64,000 nucleotides of DNA, taken from the NCBI RefSeq assembly GCF_022230955.1, contig NZ_JAKKFI010000040.1, forward strand, positions 1-64,000. The letters run 5' to 3'. Source of the DNA: Micromonospora cabrerizensis (lineage in GTDB: Bacteria > Actinomycetota > Actinomycetes > Mycobacteriales > Micromonosporaceae). Below are positions 24,769-33,400 of this stretch, piece after piece. The notes beneath the pieces were generated by a model. The model saw only the letters and a program-made list of their open reading frames with translations, did not search any database and had not been told where the DNA came from. How positions within the stretch are numbered: the first letter of the stretch is position 1; the number at the start of each line of letters is the position of its first letter. The position numbers and the translations under genes were made by a program.

Positions 24769-26477
24769 CGCAGTTCCTCCTCGTCGACTCTGATCACCCA
24801 GTTGGCGAACGTCTCGCCCTCGCTCCGACCGGCCAGGTAGCGACGGGCCAGCCGTTCCACGTACTCCGGAAGCTCCTCCGCGGTGGTCTTCAGGCCGCGC
24901 AGCTTGCGGCCGAAACCGGCGGTCTGACCCTGGGCCATGCCCAGCCCGCCGCCCAGGTGAACCTGGAAGCCCTCCACCTGCCGCCCGTCCGGGCCGACCA
25001 CCAGTTGACCCTTGAGCCCGATGTCGGCCACCTGCGTCCGCGCGCAGGCGTTCGGGCAGCCGTTGATGTGGATCGAGATGTCCGCGTCGAAGTCGCGCAG
25101 CCGCTGCTCCAGCCGGGCCACCAGCTCCTCACCGCGGGCCTTCGTCTCGACGATGGCCAACTTGCAGTACTCGATGCCGGTGCACGCCATCGTGCCGCGC
25201 CGCCAGGCCGACGGCCGGGCCTCCAGGCCGATGTCGCGCAGCGCGTCGACCAACGACTCCGTCCGCTCCGACGGCACGTCGAGCACCAGCAGCTTCTGGT
25301 ACGGGGTGAGTCGCACCCGGTCGCTGCCGTGCGCCTCGACCACGTCCGCCAGTTGGGCGAGCTGCCCGCCGGAGACCCGCCCGACCACCGGCGCGGCGCC
25401 CACGTAGTGCCGCCCGTCGGCCTGCTCGTGCACACCCACGTGGTCGATCGGCTTCGACGGCAGGGTCGGCGCCGGACCGTCGAGCAGCGTACGACCGAGG
25501 TAGTCCTTCTCCAGGACCTCGCGGAAACGCTCCACACCCCAGTCGGCCACCAGGAACTTCAGCCGGGCCCGGTTGCGCAGCCGGCGGTAGCCGTAGTCCC
25601 GGAAGATCCCGACCACGCCGGCCCACACATCCGGAATCTCGGCCATCGGCACCCAGACGCCGAGCCGCTGGGCGAGCATCGGGTTGGTGGAGAGACCACC
25701 GCCGACCCACACATCGAAGCCGGGACCGTGCTCGGGGTGGTCGACACCGAGGAAGGAGATGTCGTTCGACTCGTACGGGGTGTCGACCAGCCAGGAGATC
25801 GACGTCTTGAACTTGCGGGGCAGGTTGGAGAACTGCTTGTCGCCGACGTACCGGGCGACGATCTCGTCGACCGCCGGGGTCGGGTCGAGCAGCTCGTCGC
25901 GGGCGACCCCGGCGACCGGGCTGCCCAGCACGATCCGCGGGCAGTCGCCGCACGCCTCGGTGGTCTGGAGGCCGACCGACTCCAGCCGGCGCCAGATCTC
26001 CGGCATGTCCTCGACCCGGATCCAGTGGTACTGGATGTTCTGCCGGTCGGTGATGTCGGCGGTGTCCCGCGCGAACTCCCGGGAGATGTCCGCGATCACC
26101 CGCAACTGGGCCAGGCTGAGCTGCCCGCCGTCGATGCGGACCCGGAGCATGAAGAACTCGTCCTCCAGCTCGTGTGGCTCCAGCACGGCGGTGCGCCCGC
26201 CGTCGATGCCCGCCTTGCGCTGGGTGTAGAGGCCCCACCAGCGGAACCGGCCGCGCAGGTCCTGCGGGTCGATGGAGGCGAAACCGCGGTGCGCGTAGAT
26301 GGTCTCGATGCGGGCCCGGACGTTGAGCGGGTCGTCGTCCTTCTTGATGCGCTCGTTGGGGTTGAGCGGCTCGCGGTGGCCGAGCGCCCACTGACCCTCA
26401 CCCCGTGGCCGGCGTGGCACCCGGGCCGGGCGGGCCGTCGGGTCCTCGGAACGGGCCGGGATGCTGCTGACCGCCAT
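24765..26477 (-). CDS. nirA: ferredoxin-dependent sulfite reductase (NirA/Sir type)
   Basis: The 570-residue siroheme-[4Fe-4S] enzyme reduces sulfite to sulfide by six electrons. It contains two half-repeats. The first has RFRWWGLYTQRKAG and TEACGDCPR, and the second has the cluster ligands CTGIEYCKLA and NGCPNACAR. Tyr in WWGLYTQ and Cys in TEACGDC correspond to the covalent Tyr-Cys pair known next to siroheme in mycobacterial NirA, which marks sulfite rather than nitrite reduction. The context (cysH, siroheme chelatase) supports this. The ATG has GGAGG upstream. Expression is probably set by the leader peptide and hairpins at 26478-26705. Confidence 0.94.
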   Translation of the reverse strand: MAVSSIPARSEDPTARPARVPRRPRGEGQWALGHREPLNPNERIKKDDDPLNVRARIETIYAHRGFASIDPQDLRGRFRWWGLYTQRKAGIDGGRTAVLEPHELEDEFFMLRVRIDGGQLSLAQLRVIADISREFARDTADITDRQNIQYHWIRVEDMPEIWRRLESVGLQTTEACGDCPRIVLGSPVAGVARDELLDPTPAVDEIVARYVGDKQFSNLPRKFKTSISWLVDTPYESNDISFLGVDHPEHGPGFDVWVGGGLSTNPMLAQRLGVWVPMAEIPDVWAGVVGIFRDYGYRRLRNRARLKFLVADWGVERFREVLEKDYLGRTLLDGPAPTLPSKPIDHVGVHEQADGRHYVGAAPVVGRVSGGQLAQLADVVEAHGSDRVRLTPYQKLLVLDVPSERTESLVDALRDIGLEARPSAWRRGTMACTGIEYCKLAIVETKARGEELVARLEQRLRDFDADISIHINGCPNACARTQVADIGLKGQLVVGPDGRQVEGFQVHLGGGLGMAQGQTAGFGRKLRGLKTTAEELPEYVERLARRYLAGRSEGETFANWVIRVDEEELR

Positions 26478-26532
26478 CGCGGCGTCCTCCGTTGTCTGCT
26501 GTGCCTCGGGGTTACGCGGGGCGCGGCGGCCG

Positions 26533-26604
26533 GCCCGCGAAGCGGGCGGGACAACGGTGTCTGAGACAGCCGGCGCGGAGCGCGCCCGAGACAGAATGGT
26601 CGGG
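26533..26604 (-). promoter_or_regulatory. attenuator-like hairpins between leader peptide and nirA
   Basis: Between the leader stop and nirA lie two short stem-loops: GCCCGC/GCGGGC at 26533-26547 with a GAA loop, and a GGCGCG/CGCGCC-type stem near 26572-26587. A repeated TGTCT/GAGACA motif (around 26560-26595) offers an alternative pairing. The arrangement fits transcription attenuation or ribosome-dependent masking of the nirA start, but no fold has been calculated. Confidence 0.45.
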
Positions 26605-26609
26605 CGTCG

Positions 26610-26705
26610 TCAGTAGGCCGGACAGATCGCGCTGCGCACGCGGCCGTAATCGACGTGGCGACGAGCCACGAAGCGGCGGACGACTGCGGCGGTCATGAGC
26701 CCCAT
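26610..26705 (-). CDS. leader peptide of the sulfur-assimilation operon
   Basis: This 31-codon frame starts ATG-GGG-CTC-ATG and ends HVDYGRVRSAICPAY followed by TGA. Short peptides with an RHVD-x-x-RV-x-SA-x-C core precede many actinobacterial sulfur genes and are catalogued as putative leader peptides. The single Cys28 lies three codons from the end, so slow decoding under cysteine shortage could stall ribosomes at the distal end and change folding of the downstream hairpins. The second ATG (26696) is an alternative start. It lies 132 bases upstream of nirA on the same strand. Confidence 0.75.
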   Translation of the reverse strand: MGLMTAAVVRRFVARRHVDYGRVRSAICPAY

Positions 26706-26838
26706 GCTGCCACACCCCATGGGGGCCGGCCAATGTCCGCGTGCTGGATCCCACATCACGGGCCAGGCTGGTCGGCCAGCTGGTCACCGGGGACAGTTCG
26801 TGGCACCGCGAGCGGCGTGGCCGTGGCAGGCTCGGACC

Positions 26839-28344
26839 GTGGGCGGATTGTCCGAGTCGACTGCGGCGGCGTGGGAGTACCTGCGCCGCCTGCCGGTCTG
26901 GCTTCCCCCGGCGCTGCTGACCCTGGCGGTGACGCTGACCGGGCTGGGCTCCGCCCAACTCTGGCGTGACGAGCTGGCGACCTGGAGCGCGGCCACCCGG
27001 TCGCCCGCCGACCTGGCCCGGCTGGCCGGCACCATCGACGCCGCCACCGGGCCGTACTACCTGCTGATGCACGGCTGGACCAGGGTCTTCGGCGACTCCA
27101 CGATCGCCCTGCGCGCGCCGGCCGTGCTGGCGATGACCGTGGCCGCCGGGTTGCTGGCCGTGCTCGGCGCGCGGCTCGTCGACCGGAGTGCCGGCCTCCT
27201 CGCCGGGCTGCTGTTCGCGGTGCTCCCCGGCACCTCCCGCTACGGTCAGGAGGCCCGACCGTACGCGCTGGCCACCATGCTGGCGGTGCTCGCCACCCTG
27301 CTGCTGGTGACCGCGCTGCGCCGACCGAGCTGGGCCCGCTGGGCCGGTTACGCCGCCGCTGTCGCCGCTCTCGGGCTCGTCCACCTGATCGCGCTCACGC
27401 TGCTCGCCGCGCACGCGCTGGTCGTCCTGGTCACCTGGTGGCACGGCCCCGCCGAGGCCGGCATCGCCACCGGGGAGCACCCCACCGGCGAGCGGGACCG
27501 GCGGGTGTGGCGGTGGGTGGTCGCCGTGGTTCCGGTCGCGCTGCTGGCCGGTCCGTTGCTGGTGAAGGCCCGGACCCAGCAGTCCCGGCAGTTGAGCTGG
27601 GTGGACCTGGCGCGGTTGGACGACCTCACGGCGCTGCCCGGCGGCGTGGCCCAGAGCAGCGTGGTGGGCGGCCTGCTGGTCGGGGTCGCCGCGCTGGGCG
27701 CGGCCCGGCTCGGGCGGCGCGCCCTGCTGCCGGTGAGCGCGGTGCTGCTGCCGGTACTGCTGCTCTTCGTCGCCGGCACGGTCGTACCCCTGTGGGTGCC
27801 CCGGTACCTGGTCTTCGTGGTGCCCTTCGCGTGTCTGCTGGCGGGTGCGGCGCTGGCCGCGGTGGCGACGCCGGCCGCGCTCGTCGTGGTGGTCCTGGCC
27901 GGGCTGCTCGGCCTGCCCGACCAGGCCGCGCTGCGGCGGACCCACGAGTGGCCGCGCAGCGCGCCGGTGGACTACGCGGGCGCGGCGCGGGTGATCGGCG
28001 ATGGTCAACGGCCGGGCGACGCGGTGGTCTACTCGCCCCGGCACAGCTGGCTCTTCCTCGACCTCGGCATCGAGTACCACCTCGGCGACCCCCCACGGGA
28101 CGTGCTGGTCACCGAGGACGAGGTCCGCCGGGGCGACCTGTGGGCCGCCGAGTGCCCGAGACCGGCGCAGTGCCTGGCCGGTACGCCCCGGGTGTGGTTG
28201 GTCGTCGCCGGCCGGCACACCGAGCCGCTGGCCGCCGTGCCGGGCGCCAAGGGCGACGCGCTCCGAGCGGACTTCACCGTCGCGCAGGTCTGGCCGCGCC
28301 CCGGCCTGACCGTCGCCCTGCTGACCAGCCGCCCCGACCGCTGA
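26839..28344 (+). CDS. GT39/PMT-like glycosyltransferase, integral membrane
   Basis: The 501-residue protein has about ten membrane helices between residues 10 and 390 and a C-terminal extracytoplasmic domain of about 110 residues. The first loop carries LWRDELATW, the acidic DE motif typical of polyprenyl-phosphate-sugar-dependent GT-C enzymes, and the SRYGQEARPYAL segment of the family follows. It probably transfers a sugar from a lipid carrier to an exported acceptor. The GTG at 26839 is chosen because it directly precedes the first helix; the frame stays open upstream without a better start. It is divergent from the nirA leader. The stop is followed by a small tandem repeat. Confidence 0.85.
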   Translation: MGGLSESTAAAWEYLRRLPVWLPPALLTLAVTLTGLGSAQLWRDELATWSAATRSPADLARLAGTIDAATGPYYLLMHGWTRVFGDSTIALRAPAVLAMTVAAGLLAVLGARLVDRSAGLLAGLLFAVLPGTSRYGQEARPYALATMLAVLATLLLVTALRRPSWARWAGYAAAVAALGLVHLIALTLLAAHALVVLVTWWHGPAEAGIATGEHPTGERDRRVWRWVVAVVPVALLAGPLLVKARTQQSRQLSWVDLARLDDLTALPGGVAQSSVVGGLLVGVAALGAARLGRRALLPVSAVLLPVLLLFVAGTVVPLWVPRYLVFVVPFACLLAGAALAAVATPAALVVVVLAGLLGLPDQAALRRTHEWPRSAPVDYAGAARVIGDGQRPGDAVVYSPRHSWLFLDLGIEYHLGDPPRDVLVTEDEVRRGDLWAAECPRPAQCLAGTPRVWLVVAGRHTEPLAAVPGAKGDALRADFTVAQVWPRPGLTVALLTSRPDR

Positions 28345-28378
28345 CCCGCTGACACAGCCCGGTTGCCACCTGGGGCCC

Positions 28379-28423
28379 GTCGCTGCTCGGGCCGTCGCTG
28401 CTCGGGCCGTCGCTGCTCGGGCC
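28379..28423. repeat. 15-bp tandem repeat, three copies
   Basis: The unit GTCGCTGCTCGGGCC is repeated three times in perfect register, starting 35 bases after the stop of the GT39 gene. It lies in a 304-base gap (28345-28648) that has no gene. The gap's other content is GC-rich sequence and the palindrome at 28539-28580. Confidence 0.85.
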
Positions 28424-28538
28424 GACTGGGGCCCGTTTTCCCGCCGCCGCCTCAGCTCGACCGGCCCGACCCGCCCGAATGCCGGAGGCTGCGCCCGGCG
28501 GCTTCCGACAGCCGTCAGACCGCGACCACCCCGGAAGG

Positions 28539-28580
28539 CGATATACCTGTGAGGCATAAATATGACTCACAGGTATATCG
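28539..28580. promoter_or_regulatory. 42-bp near-perfect AT-rich palindrome
   Basis: Arms CGATATACCTGTGAG (28539-28553) and CTCACAGGTATATCG (28566-28580) are perfect complements. The 12-base centre, GCATAAATATGA, itself contains CATA/TATG, so 19 of 21 base pairs match. It lies in the gap between the convergent GT39 and pdtaS genes, not at an obvious promoter. The low G+C and perfect symmetry suggest a protein-binding or architectural site rather than a terminator. Confidence 0.8.
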
Positions 28581-28648
28581 CTCGAAACGACACGACCGCT
28601 CGGACGCGTTGCCTCGCCAACGACGGACGGGGGCGGGTGGCGCGGCGG

Positions 28649-30241
28649 TCAGGCCTGTGAGCGGCCGTCCGGGGTGTTGCGGGCCAGCGGGACGACCAGC
28701 ACGGCCTCGGTGCCGCCGTTGGCTCCGGCCCGCAGCTCGATGGTGCCGCGCAGCTCCCCGGTGACCAGGGCCCGGACGATCTGCAGGCCGAGCCGGCTGG
28801 CCCGCTCCGCGTCGAAACCCGGCGGCAGTCCGCGCCCGTTGTCGGTCACCGAGACGTGCAGCATCTTGCGGAACCGGTGTGCCGAGACGACCACCTCGGG
28901 TCGCAGCGAAGGATCGACCTCGGGAGCGGCGACCGGCACCATGCCCGAGGCGGCAGGCGCGCGGGGCTCCTCCGCCTCGTCGGCCGGCGGAAAGCCGTGC
29001 TCGACGGCGTTGAGCAGCAACTCGTTGAGGACCATCACCAGCGAGGTGGCGATCTCCGCAGGCAGCACGCCGAAGCTGCCCCGCCGTCGCATTCCGACGC
29101 TCACCTCGGTCGCCGCGACCTCCGTCGCCGCGCTGGCCACCCGGTCGACGATGCCGTCGAACTCGACCGCCTCGTCGCTGGACATGGAGAGCGTCTCGTG
29201 CACCAGGGCGATCGACGCGACCCGGCGGACCGACTCCTCCAGCGCGACCCGGGCCTCCGGCATGGACACCCGACGGGCCTGTAGCCGCAGCAGCGCGGCG
29301 ACGGTCTGGAGATTGTTCTTCACCCGGTGGTGGATCTCCCGGATGGTGGCGTCCTTGGTGATCAGGGCTCGGTCCCGGCGACGGACCTCGGTGATGTCCC
29401 GGACCAGCACCAGCGCGCCGATCGGCACCCCGGCGGGCATCAGCGGCAACGCCCGGGTGAGCATCGTGGCACCGCGGGCGTCGATCTCCCGGCGGGGCGG
29501 CGCCTCACCGCGCAGCGCGGCCAGGATGCCGTTCGAGGCCTCGGTGCCGTCCAGCGGGTCGCCGGCCAGCCGGCGGTGCAGCGCGGCCAGGTCCTCGCCC
29601 ACCAGGTGCGAGGCGTAGCCCAGTCGGCGGTACGCGGACTGCGCGTTCGGGCTGGCGTAGGTGACCTTGCCGCCGGCGTCGAGGCGGACCAGGCCGTCGC
29701 CGACCCGGGGCGCAGAGGTGGTCTCGCCGGGATGCCGGGGCGGCGGGAAGGTGCCGTCCGCGATCATCTGCGCCAGGTCGTCGGCCGTGGTCAGGTAGTT
29801 GAGTTCCAACTGGCTGGGGGTGCGCGCCGTGGAGAGGTTGGTGTCCCGCCCCACCACGGCGATCACCTCACCGGCCTCCCCCTCGGCGGTCCGCAGTCGG
29901 ACCGGGATCGCCTCGTGCCGGGCCGGTACGTCGCCGTACCAGACCGGGTCACCCTCCCGCCAGATCCGGCCCTGGGAGTACGCGACGCCCAGGTGGGCCA
30001 CCTCCGGCCCGCCGACGATGCGCCCCACCTGGTCGTCCTGGTACGCGGTGGGTGCGGTGGTCGGGCGGACCTGGGCGACGCAGAGGAACGTGCCGTCGGC
30101 GTCGACCGGCACCCAGAGCAGCAGGTCAGCGAAGGACAGATCGGAGAGCAGTTGCCAGTCGCCGGCGATCCGGTGCAGGTGGTCGATGTCGGCCGGACGG
30201 AGATGGGTGTGCTCCTCGGCGAGGTCGCGCAGCGTGGACAC
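28649..30241 (-). CDS. pdtaS: sensor histidine kinase PdtaS-like
   Basis: The 530-residue cytosolic kinase has no membrane segment. Residues about 20-150 form a GAF-like domain and about 175-290 a PAS domain. The dimerisation/phosphoacceptor domain is of the HisKA_2 type with REIHHRVKNNLQTVAALL at 301-318 (His304/305), followed by an HWE-like ATPase with N-box LNELLLNAVEHG and G-box VTDNGRGLPPGF. This matches mycobacterial PdtaS (Rv3220c), the partner of the RNA-binding antiterminator PdtaR; no pdtaR gene lies in the window. In M. tuberculosis it adjoins whiB1, here about 6 kb away. The GTG start lies 25 bases after the SIS-domain gene, so the two may be cotranscribed. Confidence 0.92.
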   Translation of the reverse strand: MSTLRDLAEEHTHLRPADIDHLHRIAGDWQLLSDLSFADLLLWVPVDADGTFLCVAQVRPTTAPTAYQDDQVGRIVGGPEVAHLGVAYSQGRIWREGDPVWYGDVPARHEAIPVRLRTAEGEAGEVIAVVGRDTNLSTARTPSQLELNYLTTADDLAQMIADGTFPPPRHPGETTSAPRVGDGLVRLDAGGKVTYASPNAQSAYRRLGYASHLVGEDLAALHRRLAGDPLDGTEASNGILAALRGEAPPRREIDARGATMLTRALPLMPAGVPIGALVLVRDITEVRRRDRALITKDATIREIHHRVKNNLQTVAALLRLQARRVSMPEARVALEESVRRVASIALVHETLSMSSDEAVEFDGIVDRVASAATEVAATEVSVGMRRRGSFGVLPAEIATSLVMVLNELLLNAVEHGFPPADEAEEPRAPAASGMVPVAAPEVDPSLRPEVVVSAHRFRKMLHVSVTDNGRGLPPGFDAERASRLGLQIVRALVTGELRGTIELRAGANGGTEAVLVVPLARNTPDGRSQA

Positions 30242-30266
30242 GGTGACCAGGGTGCCACGCCGCGCC

Positions 30267-31319
30267 TCACATCGTCGCGGTGACCTTCTTCAACCCGCGC
30301 GGCGCGTCCGGGTCCTCACCTCGGGTGAGCGCCAGGGCCAGCGCCAACCGCTGCAACGGCAGGATGTCCAGCAGCGGGGCGTACCGTTCGTCGACCTCGG
30401 GAACGGCCAGCCGGGTGGCGCCCGGCACCTCGGCGGAGCCGACCACCACGACGTCGGCGCGGCGCTCGCCGAGGCGGGGCAGCACCTCGCCCATCGACCG
30501 TCCACCCGGACCGGAGCCGACGACCGCGAGCACCGGGACCTCGGGGTCGGTCATCGCGAGCGGGCCGTGCAGCAGGTCGGCGCCGGAGAAGGCGAGCGCC
30601 GGCAGGTACGACGTCTCCATCAGCTTCAGCGCGGCCTCCCGGGCGGTCGGGTAGGCGTACCCCCGGCCGGTGGTGACCAGTTGCCGGGCGAAGCGGTAGC
30701 GCGGCGCGAGCCGGGTCGGGGTGTCGTCGGCCAGGGTGCGGGCGGCCAGCTCGGGCAGCGCGTCGAGCGCCTCCCGTTCGGCCGTCGGGAGTACGCCGTC
30801 GCCGGCCCGGACCCCCTCCACCAGCATCAGCAGAGCAAGCAGCTCGGCGGTGTACGTCTTGGTGGCGGCCACCGCCCGCTCGTGGCCGGCGGCGATGTCG
30901 ACGCTCAGCTCGGCCACCTCGACCAGCGGCGAGTCGGGGGCGTTGGTCACCGCGAGGGTCAGTGCCCCGGAGGCACGGGCGGCGCGCAGCACCTCGGCGA
31001 GGTCGGGGGAGCCGCCGCTCTGGCTGACACCGACGACCAGCGCGTCGGACAGGTCGGGGCGGGCCCCGAACAGGGTGACCGCACTGGGCGAGGCGAGCCC
31101 GGCGGGCAGGCCGAGCCGGATCTCGGTGAGGTACGCCCCGTAGAGGGCCGCGTGGTCGGAGGTGCCCCGGGCGGTGAAGACGACGTGTCGCGGGCGGCGT
31201 TCGGCGATGATCGCCGCCACCCGGGCGATCTCGGCGGCGTTGGCGGTCGAGAGCAGGCGGGCGTAGCCAGCCGGCTGCTCGTCGATGTCGGCGGCCATGC
31301 CAGCCCCTGCACGTGTCAC
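30267..31319 (-). CDS. SIS-domain sugar isomerase / glucosamine-6-phosphate deaminase-like
   Basis: The 350-residue protein has two SIS domains and no glutaminase domain. The first contains VVFTARGTSDHAALYGAYL and SQSGGSPDLAEVL, and the second ends with a phosphosugar-binding GPGGRSM and the C-terminal LKKVTATM, close to the GlmS tail LAKSVTVE. It probably deaminates or isomerises an amino-sugar phosphate. The GTG at 31319 is chosen because GGGGGAGGG stands six bases before it; ATG at 31298 is an alternative. It heads the pair with pdtaS. No DasR (dre) box was seen upstream. Confidence 0.87.
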   Translation of the reverse strand: MTRAGAGMAADIDEQPAGYARLLSTANAAEIARVAAIIAERRPRHVVFTARGTSDHAALYGAYLTEIRLGLPAGLASPSAVTLFGARPDLSDALVVGVSQSGGSPDLAEVLRAARASGALTLAVTNAPDSPLVEVAELSVDIAAGHERAVAATKTYTAELLALLMLVEGVRAGDGVLPTAEREALDALPELAARTLADDTPTRLAPRYRFARQLVTTGRGYAYPTAREAALKLMETSYLPALAFSGADLLHGPLAMTDPEVPVLAVVGSGPGGRSMGEVLPRLGERRADVVVVGSAEVPGATRLAVPEVDERYAPLLDILPLQRLALALALTRGEDPDAPRGLKKVTATM

Positions 31320-31422
31320 GGTGACCCTCCCCCTGCGCGGTTGCCGCGCGATTCTTGCTCAGTCTTGCACTTTTAACCGTATCTCAGCAATCGAACGAGC
31401 AGGACTGCGCAGCTGATCACCA

Positions 31423-31440
31423 GTTGATCTCAATATCAAC
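31423..31440. promoter_or_regulatory. inverted repeat between SIS and TPR genes
   Basis: GTTGAT (31423-31428) and ATCAAC (31435-31440) form a perfect 6-6-6 dyad in an AT-rich patch between divergent genes. It could be an operator for either gene; the regulator is unknown. Confidence 0.4.
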
Positions 31441-31487
31441 TACGCTGGGAGTGCTGCACCCGCCTGGCCCAGCGACGAGAGGACGAC

Positions 31488-33326
31488 GTGCCCGAGGGAA
31501 CGGACGATCCCGCGCTCTCCGTGACGGAGGAGCTGGCGCTCGCCCGGCTGGCACTCGACGAGGGCGACCTGCGCCACGCCGCCGGGCACCTCGCCGGCGC
31601 GTTGGCACGAGCACCCACCCTGCCGGAGGTGCACGAGACGCTGGCCCGACTCGCCGCGGCGAGCGCCGGCGGTCTCGACCTCTTTCCGATCAACCACCAC
31701 ACCTTCGTGGGGGCGGTCGTCGCCCGCGCCCACCTGCTCGCCACCGCCGGCCGCCCCGCCGAGGGGCTGGAGCTGCTGGCCGCGGCGACCGCGCACGCGC
31801 CCGGCACCCAGTGGGCCGGCGTTCCCTGGGTCACCGCGCCCGAGCTCGCCGAACGGCTGGATCCGGACCACATCGCCCGCGTCCTCATGCAGGTCTGCGC
31901 GGCGCTGTCCGACCCGGTGCCGCGCATCGGCCGGGCCGCTCTGACGCCGTACCTCACGCTGGCCCGCAACGCGGTCACCGTGCACCCCGAGCACGGCCTA
32001 CTGCTGGGCGCGGCGTCCGCGCTGGCCCGGCGTCTCGGCGAGGTCACCCTCGCCGTCCGCTGGGCCACCCGAGGCGTACGCGCACAACCCTCGAAGATGG
32101 GCGAGGTCTGGCTCGGGTACGCGTACCGCAGCGCGGGCCGGACCCGTGAAGGCCTCGCGGCCCTCGGTCGGGCCGTCGAGCTGGACCCCGACGACCTGGC
32201 GATCTACGCGGACATCGCCGGCACCCTGGCCGACATCGGCCGCCTCGACGAGGCACTGGAGTGGACCGAGCGGGCGCTCGCGCGCGACCCGGCGTTCGAC
32301 TGCGCGGTGCACACCGCACACCGCCTGCGGCACCTACGCGACGGCGACCTGGCCCACCTGGTCGCGCTGGCCGACTTCGTCCGCGACCACCCCGACGACA
32401 GCCACGAGCACGGCGACCTGGCCCAGTGCTGCCGCGCGCGGCCCTGGCTCGGTCAACTGACTCCGGCCGGCGGCCCGCTGGTCGACGCGATGCGCCAGGC
32501 GGTGGCCGACGACGACAACGGTCTCGGTAGCGCCGTACGCCTACCCGCCGCCGCCCCGCCGAGCGCCGTCCGGACGGCGACGTCCACCGCGCCCGGGCTG
32601 CGGATCGAGGTCGTCGGGGGCGCGCTGGAGCCGGACCCGCGCGAGCCGCGGCGGGCGTCCGCCCAACAGTTGTGGCGCTACGCGGACGACCTGCCCACGC
32701 CCGCGCTGCCGGCACCCTCGGCGACGGCGGTCGAACGGATCGGGCAGGTCGCACACCCGGCGTGGCCGCACCCACCGGCGGCGTACGACGCGGCGGTGGG
32801 CCTGGCCGGCCTCGACGTGACCGACCTGCTCGGCCTGCTGGTGCACCCGCCCGCCGCGCCGGCCAACGCGGTGGGTCGGCTGCTGGCCGCCCACGACCCG
32901 TCGGTCTGGGTCCGTGGTGTGCAGGTGTGGGCCTGCCTGGGGCTGCTGCACCACCGCACCGACGAGCCGTGGGAGGGCTCGACCCGCCGCCGCGTGCTGC
33001 TCGACCTGATCTGGGGTGTGGAGGACTGGGTCACCGAGGCGGCGCTGTTCGCCCTGGTCACCGCGGCCTGGGTGGATCCCTCGGTGCGGTCGGACGTGGC
33101 GCGGGTGGTGGCGGAACGGCTCGCCGATGCGGTCGCCGTGGCACGGACCCGACCGGTGCCGATCGCCGCCTCGCTGGCCCACCTGGCACTTGCCGCCCCG
33201 GATCTGGACCCGGCCACCGCGGCACTGGCCACCGAGCTGCTCGGCCCTCTCTCCCCCCAACTCCCCCGCCCCCGCAACCCGCTACGCCGCCTCTGGCAAC
33301 GACTGCGTGGTGCGCTCACCCGATAG
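31488..33326 (+). CDS. tetratricopeptide-repeat protein, hypothetical
   Basis: The 612-residue soluble protein has TPR-like helix pairs at about residues 10-50, 55-110, 165-215 and 200-270, including AALGRAVELDPDDLAIYADIAGTLADIGRLDEALEW. The second half (about 360-600) has no repeat and contains a Pro/Ala-rich linker, then a helical region with HEAT-like spacing (DPSVWVRGVQVWACLGLLHH). It ends in a basic tail. There is no signal peptide or catalytic motif. Such proteins usually act as scaffolds. The GTG start follows GAGAGGA. It is monocistronic and converges with the MFS gene. Confidence 0.8.
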   Translation: MPEGTDDPALSVTEELALARLALDEGDLRHAAGHLAGALARAPTLPEVHETLARLAAASAGGLDLFPINHHTFVGAVVARAHLLATAGRPAEGLELLAAATAHAPGTQWAGVPWVTAPELAERLDPDHIARVLMQVCAALSDPVPRIGRAALTPYLTLARNAVTVHPEHGLLLGAASALARRLGEVTLAVRWATRGVRAQPSKMGEVWLGYAYRSAGRTREGLAALGRAVELDPDDLAIYADIAGTLADIGRLDEALEWTERALARDPAFDCAVHTAHRLRHLRDGDLAHLVALADFVRDHPDDSHEHGDLAQCCRARPWLGQLTPAGGPLVDAMRQAVADDDNGLGSAVRLPAAAPPSAVRTATSTAPGLRIEVVGGALEPDPREPRRASAQQLWRYADDLPTPALPAPSATAVERIGQVAHPAWPHPPAAYDAAVGLAGLDVTDLLGLLVHPPAAPANAVGRLLAAHDPSVWVRGVQVWACLGLLHHRTDEPWEGSTRRRVLLDLIWGVEDWVTEAALFALVTAAWVDPSVRSDVARVVAERLADAVAVARTRPVPIAASLAHLALAAPDLDPATAALATELLGPLSPQLPRPRNPLRRLWQRLRGALTR

Positions 33327-33348
33327 ACGCACCGTCGCGGGAAGAGGA

Positions 33349-33382
33349 GCGCCGCGCCAGCCCGGACGGGACGACGCGGCGC
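33349..33382. terminator. hairpin between TPR and MFS genes
   Basis: GCGCCGCG (33349-33356) pairs with CGCGGCGC (33375-33382) across an 18-base loop in the 74-base gap between the two converging genes. Confidence 0.5.
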
Positions 33383-33400
33383 GCGGTGAGGAGTGTCGGG

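Noticed and set aside
26512..28557. A 681-codon minus-strand open frame across the GT39 gene
   Set aside because: The translation is Gln/Gly/Arg-rich low-complexity sequence, and the plus-strand frame encodes clear membrane helices and a DE motif.
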